A stretch of 64,000 nt of DNA from Oscheius sp. JU75 (GCA_037178855.1 JASJZC010000007.1:248001-312000); one strand, 5' to 3'. Shown: positions 1 through 11,690, numbered from the stretch's first letter. Program-made: numbers and translations. The notes: generated by a model from the sequence alone, not told the origin.

Positions 1-327
1 GATATTTGCTAGATTATCAGCTGGTAAATAAAACGTCGCTGTTTTCAGCAAAAAGATTTCGCATCCTACGATGTTTGACATATAAAACCCAGACATATAT
101 ATGTTGCGGTTCTAAGTGTTTTCCATTTCGAACTGTTCTGAACTAGTTCTGTGTTTCAAACATTGAACTAGTTAAAAGTGTTTCTATTTCCTGTTTTGTG
201 ACGCTGACTGTACAAAGATCGAAACCTTAAAATTGAAAATGCCACGCGGCCAGCTTGATTCATTTCCCCGATTGGAACTTAGACAACACAGAATTTTTAA
301 GGTTTGGCTTTTATTCAAAGGACACCC

Positions 328-334
328 TATAAAA
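328..334 (+). promoter_or_regulatory. TATA box of ABF-like gene 1
   Basis: TATAAAA lies 36 bases upstream of the start codon at 364. This leaves room for only a very short 5' leader. Similar TATA-like words precede the other three cluster members: TATTTAAAG near 858 (+), TATAAATA at 1955-1962 (minus) and TATTAAA near 3672 (+). Confidence 0.5.
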
Positions 335-363
335 AGCTGAAAAACCATTGTCCACCAACAAAA

Positions 364-691
364 ATGTTCGCTCTTAAAGTTCTTCTCTTCTGTATTCTGG
401 CCACAGTCGTTTTGGCTCAACAACGACCTAGCTGTCGTCGTGAAAGGGATTGTGCCGGATGGTGTCAAGCTAGTGTAGTCTTTTGTTACTTGTACTGTCT
501 GAATAGCAATTTAGGGTTGTCGTCGATGGGACTGCCAAGGCAATCGCCGTGGTAGATTGGGCAGCTGCTGGTGCAATACCTGCTGGTGGCAAGGAGGACA
601 CGGAGGACGTGGTGGACATGGTGGACATGGTAGACATCACAAACGGGCTGCCGAATTGACTCCTGTACCGCCCATTGAAGTGCTCCTCTAA
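364..691 (+). CDS. ABF-like secreted cysteine-rich antimicrobial peptide, copy 1
   Basis: Two exons, 364-474 and 515-691, are split by a 40-base phase-0 GT..AG intron and encode 95 residues. Residues 1-18 form a hydrophobic signal peptide ending in VLA. The mature part has eight cysteines (24, 30, 34, 39, 44, 55, 57, 60) spaced C-x5-C-x3-C-x4-C-x4-C-x10-C-x-C-x2-C. That is close to the nematode ASABF/ABF cysteine-stabilised alpha-beta fold. A Gly/His-rich tail follows (GGHGGRGGHGGHG), then HHKR and an acidic-hydrophobic end. Known ABF peptides are secreted and disrupt microbial membranes; that role here is inferred. A TATA box lies just upstream and AATAAA (692-697) directly follows the stop. 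Another cysteine-knot peptide family remains possible. Confidence 0.75.
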
Positions 692-697
692 AATAAA
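692..697 (+). terminator. Polyadenylation signal of ABF-like gene 1
   Basis: AATAAA follows the TAA stop codon immediately, so the 3' UTR would be very short. This fits a compact, highly expressed peptide gene. Confidence 0.5.
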
Positions 698-898
698 AAT
701 GAACAACTGTATGCCAAGAAAGAGACACTTCGTTCGAAAATGTTAGCAATCGCTAGACCCAAAACTTTCTTTCTGTTCTGATGTACAGCAATCCTTTAAA
801 ACAACGAAAAGCTCGAAAGTTAGTTCTTTGTGAAATCCTACACGTAAATGTCTGAGACTATTTAAAGGCAGTTCAAGGACGTAAAATTCAGTGCTAAT

Positions 899-1132
899 AT
901 GTTTGCTTACAAGACTCTCCTTCTCATGTTCTTCTTCCTCGCAACAGTCGTTTGGATTGCAAATCTTACACGCCAGCGCAACAGTGATTGCGAAGTTTGG
1001 TGTCAGGCTAAAGTGGTTCTTTCAACTCTCACCCTCTTATAGAAACTTTAGAACTTTCCGCATTGGACCTGTGACAACATCGAAAGCGTCAATAAATGCA
1101 TGTGCAAAGAGAGATCATTCATATTCGAATAA
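899..1132 (+). CDS. Divergent ABF-like peptide, copy 2, with missing cysteines
   Basis: Exons 899-1012 and 1052-1132 flank a 39-base intron at the same phase-0 position as in the neighbouring copies. The product is 64 residues with an N-terminal hydrophobic signal. It keeps the landmarks SDCEVWCQA, a WTC motif and CMC. Cysteines remain at 31, 35, 45, 54 and 56; the first, fourth and last cysteines of the family are gone, leaving an odd number. The Gly-rich tail is also missing; the protein ends soon after CMC. It could be a decaying copy or a peptide with a changed fold. The matching intron makes paralogy with copy 1 likely. An alternative acceptor ten bases earlier would break the frame. Confidence 0.55.
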
Positions 1133-1142
1133 GGTTTGATGG

Positions 1143-1624
1143 TTGGCAATTGTAAAAAAAACAGATAAAGTTGAATGCAAGATTAACAGAGAGGGTGTTA
1201 TTGTCAAGATGGTACGTCTCCACTTAAACTCCATTTGTAAGGTTTCTTCCTATCAATCTTTTGATAGAAGACAGTACTATGTAAACCTTTTTACAGAATT
1301 TTCTGTGCTAATAGCGTTGTATCCGGAAGTTGTCACCTTTTTTCGAAACATTCTTTCCAAGATTTTAAAGAAAATGTTAAAGCCACTTATGAGAGCTTTT
1401 GTTAGGCAGCTGCGAGAGAAAAACCGAGAAGTTGCGTCGCAGACGAAGGTCAGCTCATGTTTGATCAGCTTCATTCCTTCTCTTAACGGAAAACGTCAAC
1501 CTACCATCGCATCTATTTCGCAAAGTTTCAGATAGAGCAACCGAAACGGCTCGCGTTCAAAAGAATAGACTATACGACTGCAAGTGCACAAAAACACATC
1601 ATTACAAGTGTTTATACGGTTAGC
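1143..1624. other. Spacer between ABF-like copies 2 and 3
   Basis: An open frame spans most of this stretch on the plus strand (130 codons), but it has no recognisable motif, signal peptide or splice partner. I see no supported gene here. Confidence 0.3.
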
Positions 1625-1924
1625 TTAGTAGTCGTTCGAAGCCTCGGTGGTACCTTCGTACTCCTGCACGAGCTTGTCATGTCTTCCACTGCCTCTTCCA
1701 CATCTGTTACACGAGCAGCTTCCCCGCCTTTGTCCACGTCCACCACTGTTGCGACAGTCCCAACGACCACATCCCTGAAAATTCCTCTAATTTGGTATCT
1801 TTATAAACAATACCAAGTTTCTACACCAGTGACTGCAATCACTATCATGTTGACATCTGGGACGGCCTTGCGCCAAGACGGCGGTAGCGAGAACGAGGAC
1901 GAGAAGAACCTTGAAAGCAAGCAT
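1625..1924 (-). CDS. ABF-like secreted cysteine-rich antimicrobial peptide, copy 3 (minus strand)
   Basis: The exons are 1924-1814 and 1774-1625, with a 39-base phase-0 intron at codon 37, the position used in copy 1. The 86-residue product starts with a signal peptide (about residues 1-18). Its cysteines at 24, 30, 34, 39, 44, 57, 59 and 62 show the complete ABF pattern. A conserved GCGRWDC block begins exon 2, then comes a long Gly/Arg loop and CSCNRC. The tail (RGSGRHDKLVQEYEG...) is charged and unlike the tails of the other copies. A TATAAATA box lies 31 bases upstream of the start. It is inverted relative to copies 1, 2 and 4. Membrane-active antimicrobial function is inferred from the family. 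Confidence 0.75.
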
Positions 1925-1954
1925 GCTTGTTGAAAATTCAAGTAATGTCGGTCG

Positions 1955-1962
1955 TATTTATA
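1955..1962 (-). promoter_or_regulatory. TATA box of ABF-like gene 3
   Basis: TATAAATA on the minus strand, about 31 bases upstream of the ATG at 1924, matches the arrangement of copy 1. Confidence 0.45.
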
Positions 1963-2252
1963 CGGAGAAAAGAAGAAAACATCATAGAAACCCTAAACCA
2001 AAAACTTCTATTCTATGTAGCTTGGTCTTCGATCTGAACGATGAGTCACAATTTAGGGTTCGCCCTGTTTTTGCCAAACCAGAGATCAGGTTGAAAATTG
2101 AACAACTGAAAACTTTAGTAAATGCTATGATGAAAATGATGGTGTCTGTTCGTTTTTCTGAAACTAACTTTTTGATGTAGAAATTCTTCAATTTTGATCT
2201 CGCTTACAACTTCTGTTTACAGGTAAGTTGTAGGCATAACCTATAGGGTGCG

Positions 2253-2873
2253 CGCCAATTACCTGCACAGTGGGCGATAATCTTTTTCGCCTGCATTTTT
2301 CACGTTTTCACTCATGGTTTGGGGAGCCATCACATCGGATGGGAAAAGCCCTTTGGTTTTCGTCGATAATGGTGCCAAAATTAATCAAGACGAGATGTGT
2401 ACAAGAAGGAGATTCTCGAAGATATGTTGAAGCTTTAGACGCAGTCCCATTTTGGAAATCGTCGTTAGTGCTTCCAACAAGACAGTGCACCTGCACAAAG
2501 CAAGAGTCGTCCAAGACTGGTGCCGCCGCGAATTACCCGACTTCGCCGCTCACATGAAGATTTGTATCCTTTTGACTTCTCTGTCTGGGCTCTTATAGAA
2601 AAAGAAGGCCTGCTCTATCCGCCATCCAATTTTGGACTCATTGAAAGCTGCTCTCATCAAAGCATGGGACGATTTGGACAACAGTTACCTCCGTGCCTAC
2701 TGCGATGCGATCAAGAAGCGACTTCGACATTTCCTTTCTACCAAAAGTGATAATTCGGAAAATTTCAATCTTATGTTATTAGATATTATTCAATACACAT
2801 CCAGTTAAATTTTTAGAAAAAATTATCGTAGTTTGGTTCCAACACTGCAATACTAGCGCGCAAGTAATTGGCG
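2253..2873 (+). mobile_element. Degenerate Tc1/mariner-type transposon
   Basis: A 14-bp inverted repeat (CGCCAATTAC-N-TGC) bounds this segment at 2253-2266 and 2860-2873. Between the repeats, the plus strand encodes a broken transposase. A motif of type WGAIT-SDGK comes early, then the second catalytic aspartate in FQQDSAP, then the third in YPFDFSVW, followed by a C-terminal helix ending near KKRLRHFLS. The pieces lie in different frames and are interrupted by stops, and the N-terminal helix-turn-helix and first aspartate are absent. It is an internally deleted, inactive copy. It sits between ABF-like copies 3 and 4 and may have taken part in rearranging the cluster. Confidence 0.7.
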
Positions 2874-3708
2874 TGTACCGCGTACAGTTACGGCAAGATG
2901 TTTCCATCAAGGGTCCGAATAGTCAAGTGGATAGGATGATGGAATACAAAAAAGCAATCGCAAGTGTCATCCCGGGTGGTAGTGCATGAAGGCCCTGGCA
3001 TGTCTCGCCAGCCCAGCCTGTACAGTGGCTCCCAAAGCCTAAGCAACCCTGATCATTCAACGCGCTCATTCCAAGAACTCCCCAAGACTCTCCGGTTGTG
3101 ATCGGTCAGGTGAAATGCCTTGAACACCGAATGACAGGTTTTTTAACAGTTTGCGTCAGTTGCTGTTCTTAAGGAGGCTATTGGAAAATCTGTCACACAT
3201 TCACTACTAGCCTAGGAAGATAGATTGTAAATTGGGCTTATCATTCCTGTCGACTGCTCCGAAATAGAGATATACCCTTTGTAAACCTTTTGGAAAGCCG
3301 CAGTTTCAGTTTTTAGAATATTTTTAAGAAACATTTCTTGCCAGCTGATATTGTTGATAACGTGTAAACCTGAGTTACAATGCCGTTCCCATGGTAACAG
3401 ACCATAGTCTCATGTTTCCTTTCCATTGTCAACCTTTAGTACTTGTTTCATTCTCATTTATTTTGACTTACATGTCCAACTTTCCGTGCTTTTCCGATAA
3501 TATCGTATGTTTTTTGTGAAAACCAAAGTTTAAGCCGACAATTCTCACCGCGATAATGACTAGGCATTCTTCACACTCTGTCCGAAGAAACCAGACATCG
3601 CGAGAAGCACTTTCTTCAATTCAAGGGTTGACTTTGATTAATATTCGACCAACGATTGCCGTAAAAACCACTATTAAAGATGGACGACATTAGTCAAGGG
3701 CAAGAAGC
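2874..3708. other. Spacer upstream of ABF-like copy 4
   Basis: No coding exon was recognised. A short tRNA A-box-like stretch lies near 2925-2945, without a matching B box. The last 50 bases hold a TATTAAA word that may serve copy 4. Confidence 0.3.
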
Positions 3709-4107
3709 ATGCTTGCTTTGAAGGTACTTCTCGTCTGCATCCTCGCTACAGCCGTCCTGGCTCAAGAATCCTGTCGTCATGACGGCGAATGCCAGGATAT
3801 CTGCAGCTCACAGGTACGTCGTAACGTAACATGGATACAGTGATAAAAGGGATGTCAACGTTACGGTTGCCGCAGAGCTCATCATGGTCATCATGGCCAC
3901 GGACAGTGCCGTTGCGGATCCTGTGGAGGCTGGCCTGAACAGAACCCAGGAGGAAATCCTGGACAGAGTCCAGGAGGAAACTCTGGAGGCTGGCCTGAAC
4001 AGAACCCAGGAGGCTGGCCTGAACAGAACCCAGGAGGAAATCCTGGACAGAGTCCAGGAGGAAACTCTGGAGAACAATACCCCGGAGGAGGTTATCCTAA
4101 AAAATAG
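3709..4107 (+). CDS. ABF-like secreted peptide, copy 4, with repeat-expanded Gly/Pro/Asn tail
   Basis: Exons 3709-3813 and 3850-4107 flank a 36-base phase-0 intron and encode 120 residues. The signal peptide (MLALKVLLVCILATAVLA) closely matches copy 3. Eight cysteines at 22, 28, 32, 37, 42, 55, 57 and 60 follow the ABF pattern, with a His/Gly-rich loop (HHGHHGHG) before CRCGSC. The remaining 60 residues are tandem repeats built from WPEQNPGG and NPGQSPGGNSGG units, encoded by clear DNA repeats. Gly/Asn/Gln/Pro-rich tails occur in nematode antimicrobial peptides such as caenacins, but a fusion of an ABF-like core to such a tail is unusual. AATAAA lies at 4147-4152. Confidence 0.75.
3918..4078 (+). 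repeat. Tandem repeats encoding the tail of ABF-like copy 4
   Basis: A unit of about 60 bp (GGCTGGCCTGAACAGAACCC followed by AGGAGGAAATCCTGG and related words) recurs with a partial third copy. The coding frame is preserved throughout, so length changes occur in whole codons. Confidence 0.7.
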
Positions 4108-4146
4108 ATCGTTTTTCTGATTTCTGCTGTATTTTAAAGACTTCCT

Positions 4147-4152
4147 AATAAA
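4147..4152 (+). terminator. Polyadenylation signal of ABF-like gene 4
   Basis: AATAAA lies 40 bases after the TAG stop of copy 4. Confidence 0.5.
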
Positions 4153-4159
4153 CATCATC

Positions 4160-7100
4160 TAGCATTGAGAGGAGAAACATTTTCTTTTAGCTGGAGAAGG
4201 GACAAGAGCGTGTGAACCTCTTACAATACATATGCGCTGAAATTGAGATCATATTTTGAGTTTGCGGACCTAAGATACCAAATTGGAGATAAAAGCAGGC
4301 CGTATTCTCTGGCTGAAATTATGTAGTGCGGTGGCAAGCAGCTTCGTGCCAACGGCGATCATTTTGACCACGCGTGGCTCTTCACATGAAGAGCCATCTT
4401 TTTATCACTCTAGTAAATCCTCTCCTGTATCAGCAGGACGTCGAGCGCTATAATACCGATCTGGAAACTTGGCAGCTTTACACGAAGGAGTTTATCAAGA
4501 TCCAGTCGTTGTCGAGAAGAAGATTGTTCATTTTTTTCATGTTTAGCAACAGTTGCCTTGAAAACAAAGTTTATTTTTTCCACGAGATGGCACATTCTCC
4601 AACAGTCACAAAATCGGGTTCCTACAACAAGATCAACCTAGACATTTCTCAAGAAATCTATGACAACTAGGTTGCATGACTTTAGAAGAACATTGGAGTA
4701 AATAGGACGAGACGAATAGCATATAAAACATATACGAAACAACAAAAATACCCTGTGTGCAAAGCCCGAATATGACGGCTGGGCTGATGACAGCTGAAGA
4801 CTTCCAGACCATATGACTAGATTTCTGACACTGTATGGGAGCAGACATTAGCTACTGGATGGATGACACAGGGGGCAGGAGGGACGACCTTGGGGTCTGG
4901 AAGAAGGGGGACGATTCAGGATTGCAGGAATGACAGATATGGGGAAATGACACTGGGACTGGGTGGGAACATTACATATTAATTGAATAAGTATGGGGCA
5001 GTAATGGTATTGTTGGCGAAAATCTTCTGAAGAGATGTGTCATTGAAGAAAGCCTGACACGGATCTTGCTCGAGAGGACTTCAATACCTCCTACATCGGG
5101 GCCTGACAAAAGATGTTGCAGCTACTTGTGACTTTAAGACAGAAACGGTATCTCAACTCCCACTCCTTCAAAAGTATCTGTCAGCAAATGTCGCGTTTCA
5201 AAATGCATAGCGAGATGCGAAACATCTGCAGGCGTGATCTACTAGTTCAGTGTGAAGAAATGTCTTCACTTTATGATGATATCTCAACCTACACCTTCAG
5301 AAACGTACATATTTACCATCTCTCAGATCTCTCAGTTCTCTTGCTTTGTGATCTTAGTCTTTTCAATGTTGCTGGCTTTCCGCGAAAGAAAACACAGGAA
5401 TAGCATGTACAAGATCTATTCTCTCTTGGATCAACGGTTCCCACTGGCGAGGCCAATGCGAAAAGTTTTTTTTTTTTTCAAATGAGATGCTATTTTGAGA
5501 AACTTACGTTGCTGGGGTCCTGTATACATGTTAGTATTCAATTGGGCCTCACCAGTATGACAACTTGAAAAATGCGGAGAAATATCTAAAACAAGAAATG
5601 TCTGTCAAAGGGCACAATCAGTTACCTAGGGAAAAGCAGAGGTGTTCTCCCCTTATTCATGACTGTCAATGTGCCGTCTCGTGAAAAGAACTAAACAGTA
5701 GATCCAATTTGCCCGCTTTGAGGCTGAAAACACAAGTTGTCAGAAAAAAGAATAGGTAAGTAACCAGGCCCCAAGGTCGAGGTGGTTACGTTCCAGTTGT
5801 TTCCTACTGAGTAACATCATCCCTGGCGCCTCAGAAGCTTGACTGGTCCCTGAAAGGAGAACTTTTAATAGAAAACTGGAAAGAGGAAAGAGTACGCATG
5901 ATCAGGCCTCTCGAGGAGACCTATTGAATGCCAGAGGGGGAAGGAACGCCCACATCCTAGCTCCCCCTCCTCTCTCCTAAAAATGACGTGACCATACGAG
6001 CGTCACTTAATTATAGAGAAACGGGAGAGGCGGTCATTCGAAATAACATAACAGATCCTTTCCTTGGGAAAACTTGACAAGAAGTGTGTGTTCCACAAAG
6101 TGTCATGTGGGAAGAAATTAACCCGTTCCTAGTAGGAAAGACGGAAAGAGTATGAAGACTGCGCCTTTTTGTGCATATCCGGGAGAAATGTGTAATAGTG
6201 GCCATCTTCTTGGCAACTGACGCCCTTCAAAACTTTTTGTCTAATCTTACAGCTGGAACGTGTATTTGGAACAATGCCTCCGCAGAGGAGATGGGCATTT
6301 TCTGATAAGAACGGAGTATCGGGCTGGTGAAACAGGGGAGGCAAGCCGATTAGTGGTCTGTACGGAGACAGGCAGTAAGGGCACAGGTTGTCTAGGTTAA
6401 AAGAGAAATTTTGAAACAGCGAACAATGTGATAACGACAGTATACAATCTTTACGTTTATTTTTTGCTGAACTGTTCCAGAATGAATCAAGGTAATCATC
6501 CGAATCCAACTTTCCTGCACATACTTTTGTTTCCGGAGAACAATTGCTTAATTTTGTAATCACCGGTTGTGTTGAGAAGCAGTTTCCTACAAAAAGAGCT
6601 CTGTGTCACGTTTCTCTGCAATTAAATTCCTATTGACCCCAAACTCTTGACCAAATCGTATATACGGATTGAGAACAACATTCCTACTCTTCATTACATT
6701 TCTCAGAAGAAGCATTAGACTAAAGTACGGCTTCGAACACGCGCCTGCTGCCTGATTTCTGGACTGCGCCATACGCCTCAGCTGCTATCTAAACACAGCT
6801 TCTTGCAGATTAGATTTACTGGAAAGAGATAGGCAATCATACGGAAAACTTATTATCTCTTGGACGCATGGCTTCAGATCAGAAGTGATCCAAACTTTTT
6901 CCCTCCTCCTAACGATTATAAAAGTGATAAAATAGCTGATAATTGCTGTCTATTCACGAAGTTTTCATGTTTGAAGATCTCAAACCTGATGGTAGGGTTC
7001 GTATCACGGGAAAGTCTTTTCACTATAGAAACATGTTCTGATCTATGGAAAGTCTTTTCTGCCAGAAATCTTCTAGACAAAAAAGAATGTGAAACCCTCA

Positions 7101-10100
7101 CTAACAGAGTCTTTGTTAGTCTGACTTGGATCGTCTCTCCTTGATCACCTCTACCTATTGTCAAAGACCAGCTCTTTCCGCAATCTGAATTGAAAGGGAT
7201 AACAATAAGGACCATTTTATCTTTGTAATGTCGATTTTTTCTTCGAGAGCTTCAAAAGATGCTTTGTTAAGTTCTCAGCATTGTCTAAGGATTCAGTTGG
7301 CTCTGACTCTGAAAACTGCATCACTTTTTGACCAATTTTCGCAGCGAATAGAAAAAATATTGACGGAATAGTTTCGGATAGCTTGATGAAGATATTTAGC
7401 AAAATATAATAATAGGAGTATGTTTTTGCAGTTTCTATAAAGTATTTTACGAATCTTTATTATTTAAAAAAATCAATTTTGCGACTTGGTCGTGATGAAA
7501 ACAGCGGTTTGATAGAAGTTTTTACAGAAAGTTAACTGAATTTTTTTTCCTATATGGGATCCTTACGTATGGGGTGCTTATATTAAAAGAAACACGCTAG
7601 TTGTAGAGTCTTTTCAATTGGGATTTTCAGCTAACAAGCTCTAAATAATCGAAAACAGCGGCAAACAGGAATACACCAAAGAAATGTTTGGCAGTTACTA
7701 TGGAAAGTTAGCTGTAATACTATTTGCATACTGAAGGATTCTTGGAAACGATGATGATCGAATGCGAATTGGCTATAACATTCTAAAACTTTGTTCTGAG
7801 AAATATTGAAATGTGTTATGTACTGAAAAAAGGGTTTGCGAAAGGTTTTCAACAAACAGTTAAATGTAGTTCGGGTTTAAAAAGATAGAGAAGCATTGTT
7901 TGCGTGTTTTCAGCACAGAATTCAAGTTAACAAACAGGTACATACTTCCGGTAAAGGTCTATACATTTTTCGTTGATCACAAAGACTTTTTTAAAGAAAG
8001 GGTTATGAAAATTTACCTGTAGAGTGTAGAGAAGTTGTGCTCGGCTGAATACGTAAAAAAAACTTCATCTAACAAAGACTGCTAAGCACCTCAATTGAGG
8101 ATTTTTTACTCTGAAAACGCTAGAAATGCTACCGTAGTGCAGCAGGCCGTTTGAGTGGGAATAGTCGTCCATTGGGCAAGATTTTGAAAACATACAGCAG
8201 CTGTTCCCCCGTTTTCTCTAATCCTTGTTTTTTACTGTTATACCCAATGTTTGTGAAAATCATATATCCAAAGTGTACAAGAATTTATTTTTCAATGAAA
8301 TACACGTCAAAAGAACGCCAAAAGTTCAAAAACAAAGTTTTCGAAAGTTTGAAAGTTTTCAAAGGGCATTCTACGGTCATTCACCACGAATAGTGATTAT
8401 TTTCTAATTTTTGTTAGCAGTATATAAACAGGACATTCTTTCCCGCTCATCGCACGGCTCGCCAATTAATGTTTTCGATGGGAAAATCGTCCGAAAGACA
8501 GCAAAAACCAGCAAAAAGCCAACACACCTCACTTACGTTTCTTCGTTTCTTTTCTATTCCCTTACATCGGCTCTTGTTTTCTCTGAAGTTCTAAGATGAC
8601 TTTCTGAAGAATTTTACACAACTGAACCCAGGTTTTTCGAAGTAATTGGGAGCTAGTACATTGCTAATTTCAGATGGAAGATTGATTACCTTGCTTACCT
8701 TTGTATTCAGCAGTGGTGGAATGTATCTTTCATTGTAAAATAGGAAGCCCATGCTCTTAAAATGTTTCCCTGAGATGACATTCACAAAGAATAGAATTAC
8801 TACATCTCATGTTTGAATGTCCTGTTCCCATCTTCGTTTCGAGTAAACATCTGTTTGCTTTTTGCTGTTATCGATGTTAAGTCAAAAAAGTGTGAGGGCG
8901 GCTGAGAGAGCGATGCGACAAACTACATTCATCGATCTAAAACCAAAGCTTTTCCGAGATACAACCTACACATGATCTTTCCCTGAGATTTCAGTAGGCA
9001 AACAGAAATAACTGCTCCAATACCAGCGAGATGTAACAACCTTGATTGTTGTAGCCGAATTACTGTCAAATGCTACAGATCTTACTGTTTACACCAATTT
9101 AGTAATGAGTTTAGGACAGTTGATCCCCCTAGGTGTAAGGCTCTATTATGGTCAAGAGCTTGCGCTTTGGATCCCTAAATTTAATCGGGACTGAGGAGGT
9201 TTGCTGTGTCTTGGAGAACAAAGAGGGTGTTGGAACAAGCACAACTGTCAAGCGAAATTACCTTGTTTCTCTTTTGAATAGCATTTGTTCATGTATTACT
9301 GCTCTCGCTTTCAATAGTGAGATAGTCTTGATTAGTTGTGTCTCAATAAAAGGTTGTGATGCTCGTCTTTCAACTGTCGTCCCACCACAATAATATCTAA
9401 CGGAGATACAACAGAGGGAACACACAATACATCAACAAAGGGAGGTGAGCCAAAGGAACGGAAATTTTTAGAAAACTAGTAATTTGCGTTTCTTAAATTA
9501 GAAAATTAGAAAAAAAGTACACGTCTCTTGGGCTCATAAACGACATGGCCGGTCCTGTATACTTTAAAACAGTTCTGAGGGCTTATTCCCTGGATCCCTA
9601 ATTTGCATTGGGGCCGGAAGTTTGCTGTGTCGCTAAAACTACATAAAAATGCGACAGTCTGGTCGGCTCTCTTAGCTCTACATCTGAAACATCTCTTGCA
9701 TACTTCCTCGTTAGTCATGGGGTTCATCTTATAAAAATTATCGATTAGACTCGGATATGTCCTGGCGCTGGTCGAATTTCTAGTCGGATGGAGTCACCCA
9801 AGCATGAAGACAAAGAACGGCAACAAACCATGAACCATACAACAGTAGCGATCTGATTTGCCTTTATAGTACCTCAACTCTAGTTCAGGGTAAAGTGGCA
9901 TGGGGCTCTTTTGTTTTTCTGTTCTCATTTCCTGACCGCTGTGTTCCCACTGAATGGAATCTGAAATCTCAACGTCGCTCGATTTCAAGTTTACATGAAA
10001 CTTTCTCCCCATGTACCTCGGTGAATCTGAAGACTTGTTGTTCTCTACAAAAAACCATGCCTTGGATGAAAAAAATTGAATTGACCCACAGGCGCCCCAT

Positions 10101-11690
10101 AATTGAGTTTCTCGGGGTTTTCCTCGATCTGAGACGTTGGTAATAGTTTGGGAGGTAACAAATCAGTTTAAATTTTTTGGCGCCAATGCATCCTAAATAC
10201 AAAAGGACGGCAAAGCCGTTGGAGACGGCTGTTTTGTTACTATATATGCCTATGCTTGTTAATATCTCTTACTGACACCCCTTACTTGCAATCTCCTAGA
10301 GCTGAAGTTTAACTTATTGCAAAATCTCTTTTTCGGATTTTGTTGCGCTGCATATATCCCTGTCACTGTTCAACGAACTTTCCCCTCCGTTTATACAAAA
10401 AAATATTACAAAGATTATATACAAGCAGTTAATAATGATGTGTTCCTGGTTTAAGCAACGCTGACAATACAACGCAATATGGATAAATAGGGATCTGTAC
10501 AAAATTCTGCTTGAGTCGAACAAAGAAAAAAGACATCAAAAATGGTAGGGAGAACAAGAAAAAAGGTACTTTTTGAAAACTGGAAGCATCAATATGAAAT
10601 GAAAAGTATCTCTCTATAGTATTCAGGATACCAAAGCTTCAGGTTTGTATACTTTCTGGGTTTGGGCTTATTTGGTTTAGCTAGGGGACCGGACAAGGAG
10701 GTGGCTCGAAAAGGTAAAATATTCATTAAGATAAATTTGGACTCCTAGAACCGTCGTATACAAAAAGAGGCACACATAATACACTCCGTCAAGAAAATAT
10801 AATCGGTTGAGTTTTTTTGCCGTTTTGTCAGCTTGTGGTTGTATTCATGATTTAAAACCAATTGCAAATAAAAGAACGGATTGATAAACCCTCAGGTACA
10901 TGGTAATATCAATAGTCATAAGCCAGAAAAAATTTTGAGCCACCGATTTTCGGAAATCACTGCTAGAAATTATGGTGCTTTACTGTTCATTTATGTCTTG
11001 CTGTCTTTTTCCTGTATTGTACAACGAATTTAGATGCCACTTGGCTCTCAACTTTCGGTTCTTGGAAAGATGATAATTAAAGCACTCAGGGAGGGTTGTC
11101 AGAGCGTTGTGTAGATCGCCAAACGTGCGAAATGGTCTGAAGTTGGCCTACAACATGTGATTAAACCGAGGCATGGATATTACAAGAAAAAAGCTCCGGA
11201 AGACCTCAGAAGGTGTCAGCAGGAAATAAACGCCGGTGAATCTTGGCTTTAGTCTTTGTAGCAGTTACCTGAAAATGGCTGTTGTGATCGGTTATTATTG
11301 AGAAATTGGCACATTTTAGTTAGAGTTTAAACAGCTCAGTTTCAGACAGTCTAGTCTCAAAATTTGCTTATGTGTGCTATTGGCTAAAGCTCAGAATTAA
11401 TACCCTTTAAAAAGTCTGACAGTGTGTCATGTGTCTGATACCCAGATGTAGCAGTATGCCGCTCGTAATTAATGTTTACGACTCCGCACGTCCTCTCTTA
11501 ACAATCGCTTTATTGACAGGTAATCTTGAAAATTCACCGTTCGAAAACAGCATAAAAGGAAGTTGCCGGGCCAGGCACACAAAAAAAGAATGGGTCATCT
11601 CCTGAAAATTTGGACTGTAATGAAGGGATTCTGGGGAGAAATATAAAAATGCGCTCATTTGCAAAGGATAAACTATTTTAGGAGATGAGC
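4160..11690. other. Long gene-poor stretch
   Basis: This 7.5-kb region is AT-rich and holds only short open frames on both strands, none with a recognisable motif or a consistent exon chain. The longest, on the minus strand at 6129-6563 (144 codons), has no family signature. A diverged 45-bp direct repeat lies near 9167-9210 and 9586-9630. Confidence 0.4.

Noticed and set aside
1143-1535. 130-codon plus-strand frame between ABF-like copies 2 and 3
   Set aside because: It starts at a non-ATG codon, shows no motif or splice partner, and overlaps an equally open minus frame; chance is likely in AT-rich DNA.
6129-6563. 144-codon minus-strand frame
   Set aside because: No family features, no exon partners, and no nearby polyadenylation signal that fits. 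Length alone is not enough in 7.5 kb of non-coding DNA.
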